Positions 12,252 to 24,445 of a stretch of 64,000 nt of DNA are shown here, in pieces. Where the stretch lies: positions 124,001 through 188,000 of the forward strand of contig CAJNOJ010000082.1 of assembly GCA_905250025.1 (NCBI GenBank), written 5' to 3'. Position numbers and translations under genes: made by a program. Position 1 is the stretch's first letter. Every line of letters starts with the position of its first letter. The notes under the pieces were generated by a model that was not told where the DNA came from, searched no databases, and worked only from the letters and a program-made list of their open reading frames with translations. This DNA is from Adineta ricciae. Lineage: Eukaryota > Rotifera > Eurotatoria > Adinetida > Adinetidae.

Positions 12252-12720
12252 ATGAGTCAAAATCGCAAAAGTACACAAAGGAAAACATCGAGATTATCAA
12301 CTGATAGTAACAATCTATGGCAAATTATTGAGTAGAGATGTTCTAATTCAAAGATTTTCCCTTGACTTCAAGTTTACTTTCAGTCAGCCACCATCATCAT
12401 CGTCAACTAGCACAGCTGTTCGAAGACCAACTTATCCAAATGTACCAAAACGAGCGCAACGATTACCATCGATTAATGAACAGTAATCACTGGCTCGATT
12501 TTCTCCACAAAACTTTTCATCTTTCGAATTTTTAAGTGCATTAATACAAACAGATTCTAGTATATCATTCGTACCAAAGAATAAACAATCACACAAATCA
12601 GATGAGTACGAAACTTTCGTTGAATTTTGATCAAAACTTTTGATATTTCCATCGTTTAGCCATGGACCAACAGCAAATGCGTATACTCGTTTGAATTTAG
12701 ATTTAATTAGTAAATATACA
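12252..12720 (+). pseudogene. 5' coding part of the MYST-like gene, interrupted by two in-frame stops
   Basis: An ATG at 12252 opens an exon (12252-12331) that splices in phase to 12384. From there the frame continues directly into the intact downstream MYST-like frame, except for TAA at 12484 and TGA at 12628. The sequence between and around the stops has normal coding character (for example TYPNVPKRAQRLPS before the first stop and ARFSPQNFSSFEFLSAL after it). Each stop is one C-to-T change from CAA (Gln) or CGA (Arg). Either this region is decaying and translation now starts at 12721, or the assembly contains errors here. Confidence 0.6.
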
Positions 12721-14709
12721 ATGCCTCAAAATGAAACACAACCATGTCCGCTATCACCAACAGATAATGAAAATCAGATAACAAGAAATCCGAAATCCAA
12801 ATTCAAACGAACGATATCTGCACTCGATGAAATGAATCAGCACAATCACGACTCCAAACGAGCGAAATCTTCTGATGATGATGAAGATGAAGATGAAGAT
12901 GAACTATCTCAACTTCTTGATCATCGACATACAAAACGGATCTTTTCCCAATCAACAATTAATGACGATGATGAAGAAAGAAAACCTCCAATACGAAAAC
13001 CAACTGCTCGGAAATTAAGTAGCACACAACAACGACCGTTTCTCAACAACATACAAACACAGCCTGTGATAGCAACATCGTATCATTCGCCTGGAACTTT
13101 AATGATCGAACCTGATTTGGACACTGAAGATGATCATCTCCTAGATCAAGAAGATACACAACCTTCACATAAAAGTCATAGTAAACTCGAAGGTAAACTC
13201 GTCTTTTGTGTTAATCGTACATAATCTTCAGTAAATCTCTTTAGATTTATTAAATCGCTCTCTTCCTACTGATGTGAATCTGCTTGATTCCTTAACTCCA
13301 TCTTTAACTCAATCATCAATTCATAAAGATTATCATTCAGTTCGTTCACCGTTATTCAACACATTCAAACGAGCGCTCGAACCACCAATTGATCATTCTT
13401 CTCCATGTTCAAATGGAATAGATGGAAGACAATCAACTACCTCGTCAGTCTCTTTATTCTACGACACACCACGATCATCGTTATCACGAACAACAACAAG
13501 TAATACGAATTCAACACCATCAATCATTATCAAACATGATCGTGAAACGCAAATATCAGTTCCATCCAATATTGATCTGATCGAACAGTTAATTCTTCAA
13601 ACTAATCTTCATATCAATGAAAATTCAAATGAGATCGATTACAATCCAAATGAAATAGCAAAGAAATTCTTTCATCAATGCGAATCATTTTCTACCATTC
13701 GCAAATATCCAGCAGGCAACATTTCATTCCGAAAACAATTCTTACACTTTGGCCGATACGAAATTGAAGTAGAATATCCGATTGACAATGACAAAGTAAT
13801 TCGATGAAAATCTAACCAATATCTTTCTTTGAAAATCGATTTTATTTGCAGATGCCAACGATTTACGCATGTGATTCATGTTTGAAACACTTCTTCGGAA
13901 GTTCAATAGCATATCAACGTCATTTATCAAAATGCTTGTCAAGTCAACCACCAGGTAAACTTGTCTATAAAGAAAACGATTTAGCCATCTTCGAAATCGG
14001 CAAAACGAAAATGACAATGGAACAATGTATTTATATAAAATCTTTACATCGAATTACTGGATTATTTCTTCACTCGGCCAGAACTATTGATGATCGGAAT
14101 ACTGATCGATTTACTTATTATATCTTATGTCGACGAGATCCTATCTTAGCACAGTCTCAGGTAGATGAAATGGATAGTTTGAGATTTCACTCGAATTTTG
14201 TCTTTCAGTCTTCCATCTATCGTTTCCTTGGTTATTTTTCTAAAGAAAACAACGAATTTGGTCACATCTTAGTCAATAATCTTTCATGTTTAACGATTCT
14301 TCCTCCTTTTATTCGTCAGCTAAAATACAGTCAACTATTAATTGCTTTCAGTTATTTTCTTATTCGCTCAAGTGCTTCTACAAATCAGATGTTCAGCACT
14401 CCAACTCGTCCAATTGATAATGACACACTTGCTTGTTTTCGAAACTATTGGCGTCATGTGATATTTGCTTATTTTGACAGTCAAAAATCATCTCATATCC
14501 AAACAGTTACACTTGATTCACTCGCACGGAAAACGACTATTCATCCTCATGATATTCTCTCCACTTTATATGTCAATAAATCGATTATTACATGTTTAAC
14601 TGATAAATCCACGATTTATCTTCGAAATGATCCTTCGTATGCAATGCCATGTTTAAATGAACTTTTACTCAAGATTACGGAGCCAGTCGCACAGAACAAA
14701 GACAAGTAA
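12721..14709 (+). CDS. MYST-family histone acetyltransferase-like protein, predicted inactive
   Basis: From the first ATG after the upstream stops, exons 12721-13192, 13245-13795 and 13852-14709 encode 626 residues. The N-terminal half is disordered, with an acidic DEDEDEDE run (near 12880-12905). The C-terminal half carries the MYST blocks: FGRYEIEVEYP, then a C2HC zinc finger (CDSC...H...C), PPGKLVYK, LAIFEIGK, GYFSKE, LSCLTILPP, LLIAFSYFL and a YW block. MYST enzymes (KAT5/6/7/8) acetylate histone lysines through an acetyl-CoA loop (Q/R-x-x-G-x-G) and a catalytic Glu in PEKP. Here the loop is IRQLKYS, without either Gly, and PEKP is PTRP. The Cys of the active-site block (LSC) is kept. Chromatin binding without catalysis is the simplest inference; it may also be a decaying gene because of the upstream stops. 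Confidence 0.8.
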
Positions 14710-15506
14710 AACTAAATAGATGAACAAAAAATTTGCTTTCTTAGTTTCTTTATGTTTTCAATAGGCGCAATAATTATGATCAGAGTGTAGGAGAAATCAT
14801 TCTAGATTGATGTTTTGTTTTGTAGAGAAGAAAAGAAAAGTTTTCAAGTCGACAAAATAGTACATTCAAATTCATCAAGAAAAGCCAATCAACTCTCCAT
14901 GTGATATGCTCTTTTTTTTTTAATCATTTATTGTTCTATTATCGTTCCATGTTACTAGTAAACAAACGTTTGTAGGAGAAAATAAATAATAAAAATTGAT
15001 ACATATAACATAAATATCTTCGCTCGTGTTCTCTTTTCATTCTGGAAAAATGTCATTCGTCTTTTTCTCTATCCTTCTCGTCTCCACCAGACTTCCTTGC
15101 CAAGATTTTCACAAGAAGATTATCAGTCAACCTTGATAATCATTCCATTCACGTGAATCGGATTAAGTGGAATATCTTGCAAGATGTTCATCATTTTCTA
15201 ATTATCTACTGAGAAGCGTTATCTTGATTCTTTCTCTCCTGCTAGCCCGTTCTTGATCCTCATAGGCGAAAGAAGAAGAAAAAAGAGAAATTGTGTCGAT
15301 ACACAAAGACTGAAGGTCAGAACTATCTATTATATCTCGAACCGGCTAGGAAAAAAAAACAAGAAGATGTTATCATTAATTTGACACTTACTAAACGCAG
15401 ACGCATCGATTATCTTTTCCAGTTAGACTTTAGATATATTTCGTTTGTGCTTTTATTCTAGATTTCTATTAATAGAAACAAAAGAAACGTGTGCACAAGT
15501 TTAACT
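14710..15506. other. Intergenic: 3' UTR of MYST-like gene and vinculin promoter
   Basis: AATAAA occurs near 14981, followed by an AT-rich stretch, fitting the polyadenylation site of the upstream gene. The second half is AT-rich without clear motifs and should hold the vinculin promoter and 5' UTR. No gene seen. Confidence 0.5.
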
Positions 15507-18500
15507 ATGCCCGTGTTTCATACACGAACCATAGAAAGCATCTTAGAACCAGTTGCTCAGCAGGTGTGTGTGTATATATATAACAATATTGTCTTGATAG
15601 AACCATCTGTTTGTTCTTTTCAGGTTTCCCGCTTAATTATCTTACATGAAGAAGCAGCAGGTGATAGTAATCTTATGCCAGATCTTTCCAAACCTGTTCA
15701 AGTTGTTAAATCAGCTGTTGATAATCTTGTTAAAGTTGGTCATGAAACATGTTCGACAAGCACAGATGATTTATTACGTGATGAAATGCCACATGCATTA
15801 GAACGTGTCAATCATGCTTCGACTCTCTTGATTAATGCAGCACATATACTTAAACACGAACCCAATTCGATAAAAGGTCGACAAATGCTAATTGAAGGAG
15901 CACGATGTTAGTCTTCGAAGAGAAAATTCGTTTTCATTCAGAGAAACTTCTCTCTTCTCTAGGTATTCTTCATGGTATATCAGCACTCCTTCTCACCTTC
16001 GACGAATACGAAGTACGAAAGATTGTCCGAATATGTCAGCATGTTTTCAATCATCTGTTACATGCTGAGAACATTGAAAGCATCGACGAACTTGTTGATT
16101 TTGTACAAGTAAATATCATCTTCTTGTCATTGATAACCGAAATCGACTAACATCTGCTTTACGTATAGAACTTAACACCTATTCTAACACGGATGAGTAA
16201 AGAAGTTGATCTACGTATAAAAGAACTAACACATGTGATTCATCGAAAATTACTAACGCGATCCGTTGAACAAATGAAAACTCTAATACCTTTGCTAATT
16301 TCAAGTATCAGCGTTTGTGTAACATCGAAACACACGGGTAGAAAGTCAACCGATGACGAAATATTGCATTTGGTAATAAATTTTATTTAGGTGGGCATAC
16401 AATCGTTGAAGCGATAGAAAATCGTGATTATATTGTGAATAAAATCAATGATGAACTCGGTGAAATCATTCGTATACTTCAATTGATTACTATCGATGAT
16501 GTCCTTCTTAATGAATTCGATGACGATGAACAACATAATTTAAAGAAACTCCTTGTATGAACCTGCATTTTTCCATTTCAAGATACAAAGGTGATTCCAA
16601 TTTTGTACTTTATGTAGAAAACTCTTGGTAGTCGAATGTTTCAAGCAAAGCATTGGTTAGAAAACACACGAGCTCGGGAAGGAACATTAGCTGAACGATC
16701 ACTTCGCGTAATTTTGGATGATTTACGAACGCACATCACTGAGCATTGTCTCGACGAAGCTCAAGCGATTGTATTGATGCAAAAAGTAGATACACTATCA
16801 CAAATGCTCCATCATTTGATACAATTACGAAGACAATCAAAAGTAATTTTAAAAAATGAAAACATTTCCTTGGAAAGAAACAAAAATCCTTGTTTTCATT
16901 TAGGGAAATTCTAATGAAGCAATTAGTCTTGCACGAGATATAGCTGATCACCTTGATGATCTTTATCAGTCGTTGGAACAAGCAATTAATCTTTTGAGAT
17001 ATACATCTGATTATCAACGACCGGCAACGACAGTGAATGGGAAAGTTGATCAAGCACAACGGTGGTTAACGCAGCCTGATACAGATCACTTTGGATTTGG
17101 TATAAAGAAGATTCTTGCTTTGCGAACGACAACGAAATTCTCTCGTTTGTGTAGGTGAATTTTCAGTGAGAAGTCTTGTGAAAATCGGTCGCCAGCTGGT
17201 GAATATTTGTGAATTATCCTATCGTCGCGATCTGATCGAATGTTGTCTTGCGATTGACGATCTCGTATTAAAATACAATGATGCATTGCGAAGACGATTG
17301 GTAAGTGACTCTCATCTTGGTTGTAAATCAGGTGAAACGAAGTATTTGTTTAATCGTACAGCCTATTAATGGGCCAGAATGCGTCATGATCAGTCGGTCA
17401 CTGTTGTCTTCTATTCATCAATTGCAATATCGTCTTCAAGAAGCAATTATTTATCAAGTATCAGATGATTTTATAGACATTACATCAACCATAAAAAGTC
17501 TCCGACACACCGCATTAAAATCTTATGGTAGACCTACGAAAAATCATTCCTTGGTTACTTAAGACGATTTCCAATTTAGATGAATTAAACCGGCAGGAAG
17601 CTTTCCAAACAGCAATACAAGAATTTACTAATCATTCAACAACATTAATTCAAACAGCACGTTTAGCAGCCAATGGCACATCGTGTCGATCGAAATCAAC
17701 GATCGAAACAATTAATATCACAGCTTCACAAGTTTGTTTATCACGCATCCTACGAAAATATTTCACATTTGTTCTTTTTTTTCTGTCATAGATTAATGAT
17801 CTCACACCTCAAGTTGTCTATGCAGCTCGTATTATCTTCGGTGATCCAAATCGATCATCTACGACACAGGAACATTTCGACCTTCTCAGTGAACAATGGT
17901 TAACACAGATGGAGTATCTACGAAAACATGTTGACGAAGCGATTCCATCCGATGAATTTGTTAAAGTGTCTGGTCAGTTATCATACATCTCTCTTCTTTC
18001 TTTTCGAACTTGAAACCATCTTTTTAGAAGAGGCGGTCATTCATGATACACAACAAACCGAAAAAGCTATTGCGGATCTCAGTCCTTCGATCATTGTTGA
18101 TAGTACTTCGAATATAATTCGACGTGCGAATCGTGTTCTACTTGTTACTCAACAAGAAATTGAAAATTCGGAGGATAAATCATTCACTCAACGATTGAAA
18201 AAAGCAGCTGATGTATTAAAACAAAGTAAACTGTCCTGATGTTTCGATGACATAGGAAAACATGTCTTGTATTTCATAGCTTTTCCACCGATGATCGCAG
18301 CAGCAAAACAATTGGCTTTAAGTCCAGATAACAAGGTTATACACTCGAAATGGCAGCAAACAAACAATGAAGTGATTAGGTTTTTGTCTTCTGCTATTGA
18401 AAACTGTATTTCTGTATTTCAGCTAATCGATGCTGTGGGAAACGTTCGAGAAATCTTACAACCTTCATCCACGAATCTTATCAATAGTGTAGCTCGTCTT

Positions 18501-20072
18501 TCATTCAATCCTCGTAGCCGAAGTTGTATGTTTAATCAATGAAATCCAATAGTTTTTCATTCATCCGTTTTAATCCTTCTCGTTAGCTTCGAGATCTCCA
18601 CCTCTTCGACCGCCACTACCATCCGATGAAGAATTAGCCGCATGTGCTGCTGCTCCACCTCGACCACCTTTACCTCTGATACAAGAAACCGAAGAAGAAA
18701 TGTATGACAAGGATCTTCCTCGTCCACAATTCAATCAGCCTATACTCGTTCGTAAAACAAAAGTAATTTTAAGCCAAGAAATAAACCTTTCTCATGTTTC
18801 TAGATGGCCGCTCACGATCTACATCTATATATAAAACAGTATTCTAGTATTGATAATAAATTAGTCGCTTTGGGGAAGAAAATGGCACATTTTGTCGCAC
18901 AATTAAGTTTTCTCATTCGGTAGGAGTACTTTAAACTAATTGATTTCACGTATTATATCACATTCTATTCTCTTTCGCATTATTAGCGGTGAAACAGGAA
19001 CTAAACGTGATTTAATCTCTATTTCCCGCGAAGTAGCTGATATGTCCGAACAAGTAACAGATATAGTCAAAAAGATCGCAAATGAATGTTCCGATCGACG
19101 AATACGAACTGTTCGTATTTCATTTGTTCCAATCTACTAATTATTATTTACTTTTCTTTGAAAGAATCTCCTTCAAGTCAGTGAACGTATACCGACAATC
19201 GGTACTCAATTGAAAATTTTATCAACAGTAAAAGCAACGATGTTTGGAACATATGGTAAAACGCTTATCTTTTTTGTTAACCTTCTCTTCGACACTATTC
19301 TTTTCACATGTATAGATGTTCTCCCACATAGTTTGAGTAAAAGTGAACGTGCAATGATTTGTAAGAAAACGAAACCCAAACGAGCATGTTTTTCTCGACC
19401 TTGCTTATTAACGATTGAAAGTCCGTATAGTGACGAGTGCATCAAACAAGAAAAAAGAATGCAAATAGATACAGACAAATGAAATATCAAAGAATTTAAC
19501 TTAGGAATACAAAAAACTTGCATATGTAAGAACGAGCAAATAGTTCTCTTCAGATACATTCATCTAATCAAGAAAAAGCAACATATTCTCAAGTAGTCTA
19601 AAACATTTTTTATACTTCGTTATTTTAATGTCTTCAGAGACAAACAATGAGTTAATTAGAAATTACTTGTAAAAAAAACGAGCGTGTTTTTTCTTCTTTT
19701 GATAAACATTTCTTGAATAATATTTACAGAGTTTTTCAATGTCGATGAATTGATTCACTTCCCTTAAGAAAGTTTGATTACTTAGCGAAAAAGAATAAGT
19801 AAATCGAGATTTATACGAGAATAAGACTCGTTGCAAGACAGATTTACCATGCATGATATCGCTTTAGTTGCAGTTTTGCTGCTGAGAAATCTGCTTATTG
19901 ATTTTGTTTAGGTTCGGATGAAGATGCCGAAGCAACTGAAATGCTTATTGGTAACGCACAAAATCTCATGCAATCGATTAAGGAAACAATCAAAGCAGTT
20001 GAAACTGCTTCCGAAAAACTGTATTTTGTTGTTGATGATGTTCATTTATGTTGGACAAAACGAACTCGTTAG
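15507..20072 (+). CDS. VCL: Vinculin
   Basis: Eighteen exons: 15507-15563, 15624-15906, 15963-16108, 16169-16337, 16391-16554, 16618-16842, 16904-17099, 17155-17300, 17362-17527, 17580-17731, 17792-17972, 18028-18225, 18280-18525, 18587-18762, 18804-18919, 18987-19110, 19165-19255 and 19912-20072. They total 998 residues with all phases consistent. The start [19 protein letters not shown] is nearly identical to animal vinculins. Next come the four-helix head ([17 protein letters not shown]), LTPQVV...AARI and the RANRVLLV block. A Pro-rich linker ([20 protein letters not shown]) leads to the tail, with [25 protein letters not shown] and EATEML..AQNLMQS. Vinculin links talin and alpha-catenin to actin at adhesions. 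The last residues read LCWTKRTR, so the lipid-inserting aromatic arm of vertebrate vinculin is shortened. Confidence 0.97.
19256..19911. other. Unusually long last intron of vinculin
   Basis: At 656 bp this intron is about ten times the size of the other seventeen (about 41-67 bp). It has a GT start and a TTTGTTTAG end. Open frames on both strands inside it are short and unlike known proteins. No small RNA or transposon end was recognised. Confidence 0.6.
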
Positions 20073-20221
20073 ATCTAATTGGAGAATCTCTTGATCTGTT
20101 GCTTTACTTTTCTTTCGCAAATAATTTGTATACAAATAATTTATTTATTCTATTAAAAATAGTAGAAACAAATTTTCCTGTTAATGATTTGCTTTTGTTT
20201 CCTTTGAAGAAAGAAAGAATT

Positions 20222-20753
20222 ATGTGGATTTGTCAATTAATTTCAAAGAAATTCTCAGCAGCCAAATTAGCTGCTGTTTGCCTTGAGAAGGTAATCGATT
20301 TGTTTGATATCAATGTCAAATGTCGATGAATACTACCTTCTTTAGAATAAATTGCAATCGTTCGTTGCTAATCTAATATCATCTGGTCAATTCTCTCATG
20401 AATCGGACGTTCTTTCCTACGAACACTCATCTTTATTCGATTTTGCAAGTTATTTTCAATACTTCTCCTCGGTTATAACGAGTTTACCATCGTCGACGAC
20501 ATTTGGACAGATGCTGTTAGTAGCTGATAAAATCCCAACGACGATGAGTATTCTTGAAGGGTATGTACGTGAACTTTTTCAAAAATGCAATCGAAGAATA
20601 ATACTTTAATCTTTCTCGCATTTTTTTCTTGTCTAATTCTTGTTATTTTCTCGCGTGCTGTACTCTTCAACTTCTTCTCCTTTTGTTTCCATTGTGATAA
20701 CGTGTCATAGCGGTGATGTGGGTGATGAAGATGTCGATTTCGTTGGCATATGA
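20222..20753 (+). CDS. Small uncharacterised protein (tentative)
   Basis: Three possible exons, 20222-20290, 20346-20560 and 20711-20753, join in phase to give 108 residues. The middle exon is Ser/Phe-rich and helical; the C-terminus is acidic (GGDVGDEDVDFVGI). It begins only 149 bp after the vinculin stop, on the same strand. I do not recognise the family. It could instead be the last exons of a gene whose first exons I missed, or a spurious assembly of open frames. The 150-bp second intron is longer than local norms. Confidence 0.3.
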
Positions 20754-21289
20754 TAAATGTTTAGATAAAGACATGCTTTAGCCAGCAGCAATTCAACGTT
20801 TATATTCAACAACTGCAGTCAGACGCAAGTAAGTGCGTGCGACGAGAAAACATCGGCGTGATTATGATGAAGCGTGGAATATCATCAGTTTGGTTTCTTT
20901 TCGTTCTGTGAATTCTATATTAGATTGACTTGCTAGTCTATTTATAAACCGAATCACATGCCGTTTTTTGTCGAGAATTTTCTCTTTTCTCTCCTTTTCT
21001 TGTAGCGTAGATATTCTAACAGACGTTTTCTATTCATCTCGCACACCAAGCCAGCATTTTATCTTTTCTCTAGCTAATGCCAGCATCCATACCGTCTCAA
21101 ATTCTACATTCTTTCTATCATTCTGACTATTATCTCTTAAGGGGTGTGTATATAAATTCTCCGAGATTAACTTTACAACCACCAATTCAATACAACTTTG
21201 GGGCTTTTTTCTCTTTTTTCAAAGGTTTTTTCTAAGTAAGCACAAGAAATTATTCTTCTTTAGATTTCTTAATAATATAATTGAAGAAA
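20754..21289. other. Intergenic with candidate promoter
   Basis: AT-rich spacer with a T-rich tract near 20980-21000 and a TATA-like element around 21149. Nothing coding recognised. Confidence 0.4.
21149..21156 (+). promoter_or_regulatory. Possible TATA box
   Basis: TATATAAA sits in a locally GC-richer context (GGGGTGTG precedes it), about 140 bp upstream of a small ORF with a signal peptide. Placement fits a core promoter with a ~110-bp 5' UTR, but AT-rich genomes give many chance matches. Confidence 0.3.
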
Positions 21290-21580
21290 ATGGACTTTTT
21301 TATTCTCGTTCCTTTCTTATTCGCTGTCTTGTCGCTTGCATTTCTCAATGCTATTAATGCGCAACCAGTCGTTTCATTTGCTTGCTCTTCGCCGATTAAT
21401 ATGTTCGTTCCTTCTCCATTCCATGCCCCTATGAATGACCTTGTTCCGGTCGACTTTCATAACGTTTTCTCTCTCTCCCAAGTCCAATTGAAGAACAAAA
21501 GAGATGTCATTGCTATTATTTCTATTAACGCTAGCATAATCATTATGAGTTCCCCATGTTTTCTTGAAATGAGACCTTAG
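21290..21580 (+). CDS. Small secreted peptide candidate
   Basis: A 96-residue frame. The first 24 residues form a textbook signal peptide: a hydrophobic core (FFILVPFLFAVLSLAFLNA) ending INA before QPVV. The remainder is short, with three Cys and a dibasic KR site (QVQLKNKR, then DVIAII). This could be a secreted peptide or a neuropeptide-type precursor cleaved at KR. No repeated peptides or terminal amidation Gly was seen, so a neuropeptide role is only a possibility. A TATA-like element lies upstream. No known family recognised. Confidence 0.4.
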   Translation: MDFFILVPFLFAVLSLAFLNAINAQPVVSFACSSPINMFVPSPFHAPMNDLVPVDFHNVFSLSQVQLKNKRDVIAIISINASIIIMSSPCFLEMRP

Positions 21581-22637
21581 ACCAAGATCTCGATCTTATG
21601 CGGAGGAAAAAATAGATCGGAAGAATAGCTACTCTATAGAGATGGTTTTTTTTCTTCTTTTACGTAATTCACCGCCTGTATATTTCTTTTTTTTCTTTTC
21701 TTGTTCTCTCTTGGCTCAGATTCATCGAACTCTCGTTCTTTGCGTCTAGCTAGTAGTAGGGGCAGTCGATTACAAAAAAAACGGGGAGAGTGGAGAACAG
21801 AAGACGAGAATAAAATGACGCAAGAGAAAAAAATGCTATACGCAAGCCGCGTTTGTGTGCTTCGCCTAACCACATGCATACCCACACGTATGTGCACATA
21901 CACATTTATATATAGATATGTATACTTTTTTCTTTCTTTCTTCCGCATTATCTGGACATATAGAGGAAAATGAGAAGAACAAAAATGCTACCGTTAGATC
22001 CTTTTGTTGATTCCTATCTATACATCCAGTAATCTTACTCGTACTAGATAAGCCATTTTTAGTCTTTAGTCGATCATCTATAGATCCGTATATACACAGT
22101 AACGCGTTTTTCTTTTCTATCGACACGACTTCATATTGATAACTATGAATAATGATGACAAAATCGCACCTTGTGATAGATCAAAAAGATAAATCGTTCG
22201 GATGCGCCGCAAGGAAGGGGAGAACAATAGTAATAGGGCCAGTGTATTCTCGGATCATGCTAGTGACAGCTAAAATACAAGGTTAAATCGAAAAAAAGAG
22301 AAGCGCGAGAAAATTGTGGTTATATCGAGGCGAATTTTCTTTTCATTCTTCCTAGTACCATTATTCTGTCGACCATTAACAAAGACATCTGGTACAGAGC
22401 AGGTTTCGCACTTCTTTTTTCTATGACATTATTATTCATTACTCTTTCTTATAATGCAGTAGTCTTAAAATAGAGGAAAAAATTCTATTTGATAATTTTG
22501 CGCCTTAGAAAAAAAGAGAAATGAAACATCCTTCAAAAATCTCGTTTTCTTTTGGCTGTTGTTTGTTGTTATTAAAGCCATTTTTTGATTATTTTTACTT
22601 TTTTAGTTTGATTATTTAAATTGACAGAACACGTAAG
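21581..22637. other. Intergenic, promoter side of the sugar transporter
   Basis: A T/C-rich tract (about 21642-21715) is followed by a purine-rich tract (about 21770-21835), then an ACA/GTA-rich stretch and another AT-rich block. Frames on both strands across the biased tracts are low-complexity artefacts. The end of the interval should be the 5' UTR of the transporter. Confidence 0.45.
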
Positions 22638-24445
22638 ATGTCTTCCGAGGCAACTCAGCGCTTGCAGTCAGGTGATGGCACTGAAGATTCTACACAACGT
22701 GGATGTACGTCGTGGCTACTCATCTCAGTTGTTGTTCTTACTGTGACAACTGCCTTTGTATTCGGCTGGGGTCTAGGAGCTCCTAATATGTATAACAAAT
22801 ACACCGAACCATTCTTGAAAGGAGAAGATCCATGTGTTGTCAAAACAGTAGCGTCAACAGCAGCCCCGCTTGCATTGGACAACCAAAATGTAGTAGAAAG
22901 ATATGATCCAGGAAATAATGAACTTCGTAAAGATGGAGATGATAATGTCAATGCAGAAGGACGCCCTTTATCCGACCCAATCAAAGAACCATTCAGTTTC
23001 GTTGTTGAATTAGTCAAAGGCATCCCACAGACCGTATTTCTTATCGGTGCATTTATTGGAGCAGTCACAGGACCAATCTGGCCAGCGCACTTCGATCGTA
23101 AACGTACTGTTTTTGCTAATTACATCTTTTGTTTTGCATCGTCACTATGCGTCTTACTATCGGCTTATTTGGGCAAAGCATGGCTTTTCTATCTGAGTCG
23201 ACTTCTACTTGGTTATCAAGGTAAGTGGCATGTTCTTGATTTCTGGTGAAAAGAAAACTAATTAGTCGTTTTTCTTTTGTAAGGTGGCATGGCGTGTGTT
23301 ATTGTACCGCCATTCATTGGTGAAATTTCTTCACAGCGTGTTCGTGGTGCAGCAGGCGCTGCTTTTCAACTTGCTTTGACAATCGGTATTCTTATTGCAC
23401 AAGTTGTTGGCTTACCATCCATTGCCGGAACATGTACTGGCTGGGGTTGGGGCCTTGCCATTGTCTTCTTGTTACCATTGGCTGGTTTATTTCTTCTGTT
23501 TCTTCTACCAAACTCGCCTACTCAAATGATCACCAAATACAACGATGAAGAACAAGCAGTTAAAGATTTGAAAAAACTTCGTGGAACAAGCAATGTACAT
23601 GCTGATTTGGACATTCTTCGTGACCAATCAAGACAAAACAGTGGAAACAAAACAGAATCATTGTCGATTCCTCAAGTAATTATTCCATTTTTTTCCACAT
23701 AGAATTATCATAGTTTTCAATAAATCTACATATATGTTTCTTCCGTCTCTACTAGGTAATTGCATCAGCTCGCTACCGTTGGCCCATGTTGGTGACTGTC
23801 ATCCTTCAATTATCTCAAGCTTTGTCGGGTATCAATGCAGTGTTTTTCTATTCATCAAAAATGTTCGAAAAAGCTGGAATTTCTGACAGTAATATTCCCT
23901 ATGCCAACATCGGCACAGGAGCCATCAATGTAATTGCCACAATCTTTTCGGTATTGTTGATTGAAAAACTTGGTCGTCGAGCATTAGTTATCTATCCAAT
24001 GGCTGTTATGGTTGCTGTATTCGGAGTTCTCACAGTTCTTGTCCAACTCAATGAAAGTCGAAACAGTTCAACGCTCGGTTTAGTATCAGTTGTATTCATC
24101 TTGATATTCATCGTATGCTTTGCTGTTGGTCTTGGTCCAATTCCATTCTTATTCGGAAGTGAAGTTTGCCGACCAGAAGCTCGAGACAGTGTTCAATCAT
24201 TAGGTTTAGTCGCAAATTACTTGGGAAATATTCTTCTCTCGTTATTCTTTCCTGCACTCAATTCAATTTTAGGTGGTTATGTCTTTTTGATCTTTCTTGT
24301 CCTTGTCCTCATTAACGTTATCTTCCTCTGGTTTAAAATGCCCGAAACCAAAAATAAAACAATCGAAGACGCCGAACGTTTCTGGAAGATTCCAGCAGCA
24401 CCGTCAACAAAAGAAGCATCACTTCTATCACCAGCCAATGCATGA
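22638..24445 (+). CDS. SLC2/GLUT-type sugar transporter (major facilitator)
   Basis: Three exons, 22638-23220, 23284-23675 and 23756-24445, encode 554 residues. About twelve hydrophobic segments are visible. Family marks include GLGAPN in TM1, a GRR motif between TM8 and TM9 (EKLGRR), the QLSQALSGINAVFFYSS stretch of TM7 and GPIPFLFGSE in TM10. PETKNKT in the cytoplasmic tail and an SxRxRG-like SQRVRGAA in TM4-5 are also present. The first extracellular loop is long (~65 residues) and charged. Facilitative hexose transport across the plasma membrane is the family role; QLS in TM7 favours a GLUT1-4-like substrate range, but specificity cannot be fixed from sequence alone. Confidence 0.9.

Noticed and set aside
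19206-19559. 117-codon minus-strand frame overlapping vinculin exon 17 and its last intron
   Set aside because: Low-complexity and partly antisense to conserved vinculin coding sequence; no family resemblance.
22655-23068. 137-codon minus-strand frame across the sugar transporter's first exon
   Set aside because: It mirrors the conserved coding strand of the transporter; no domain and no splice logic on the minus strand.
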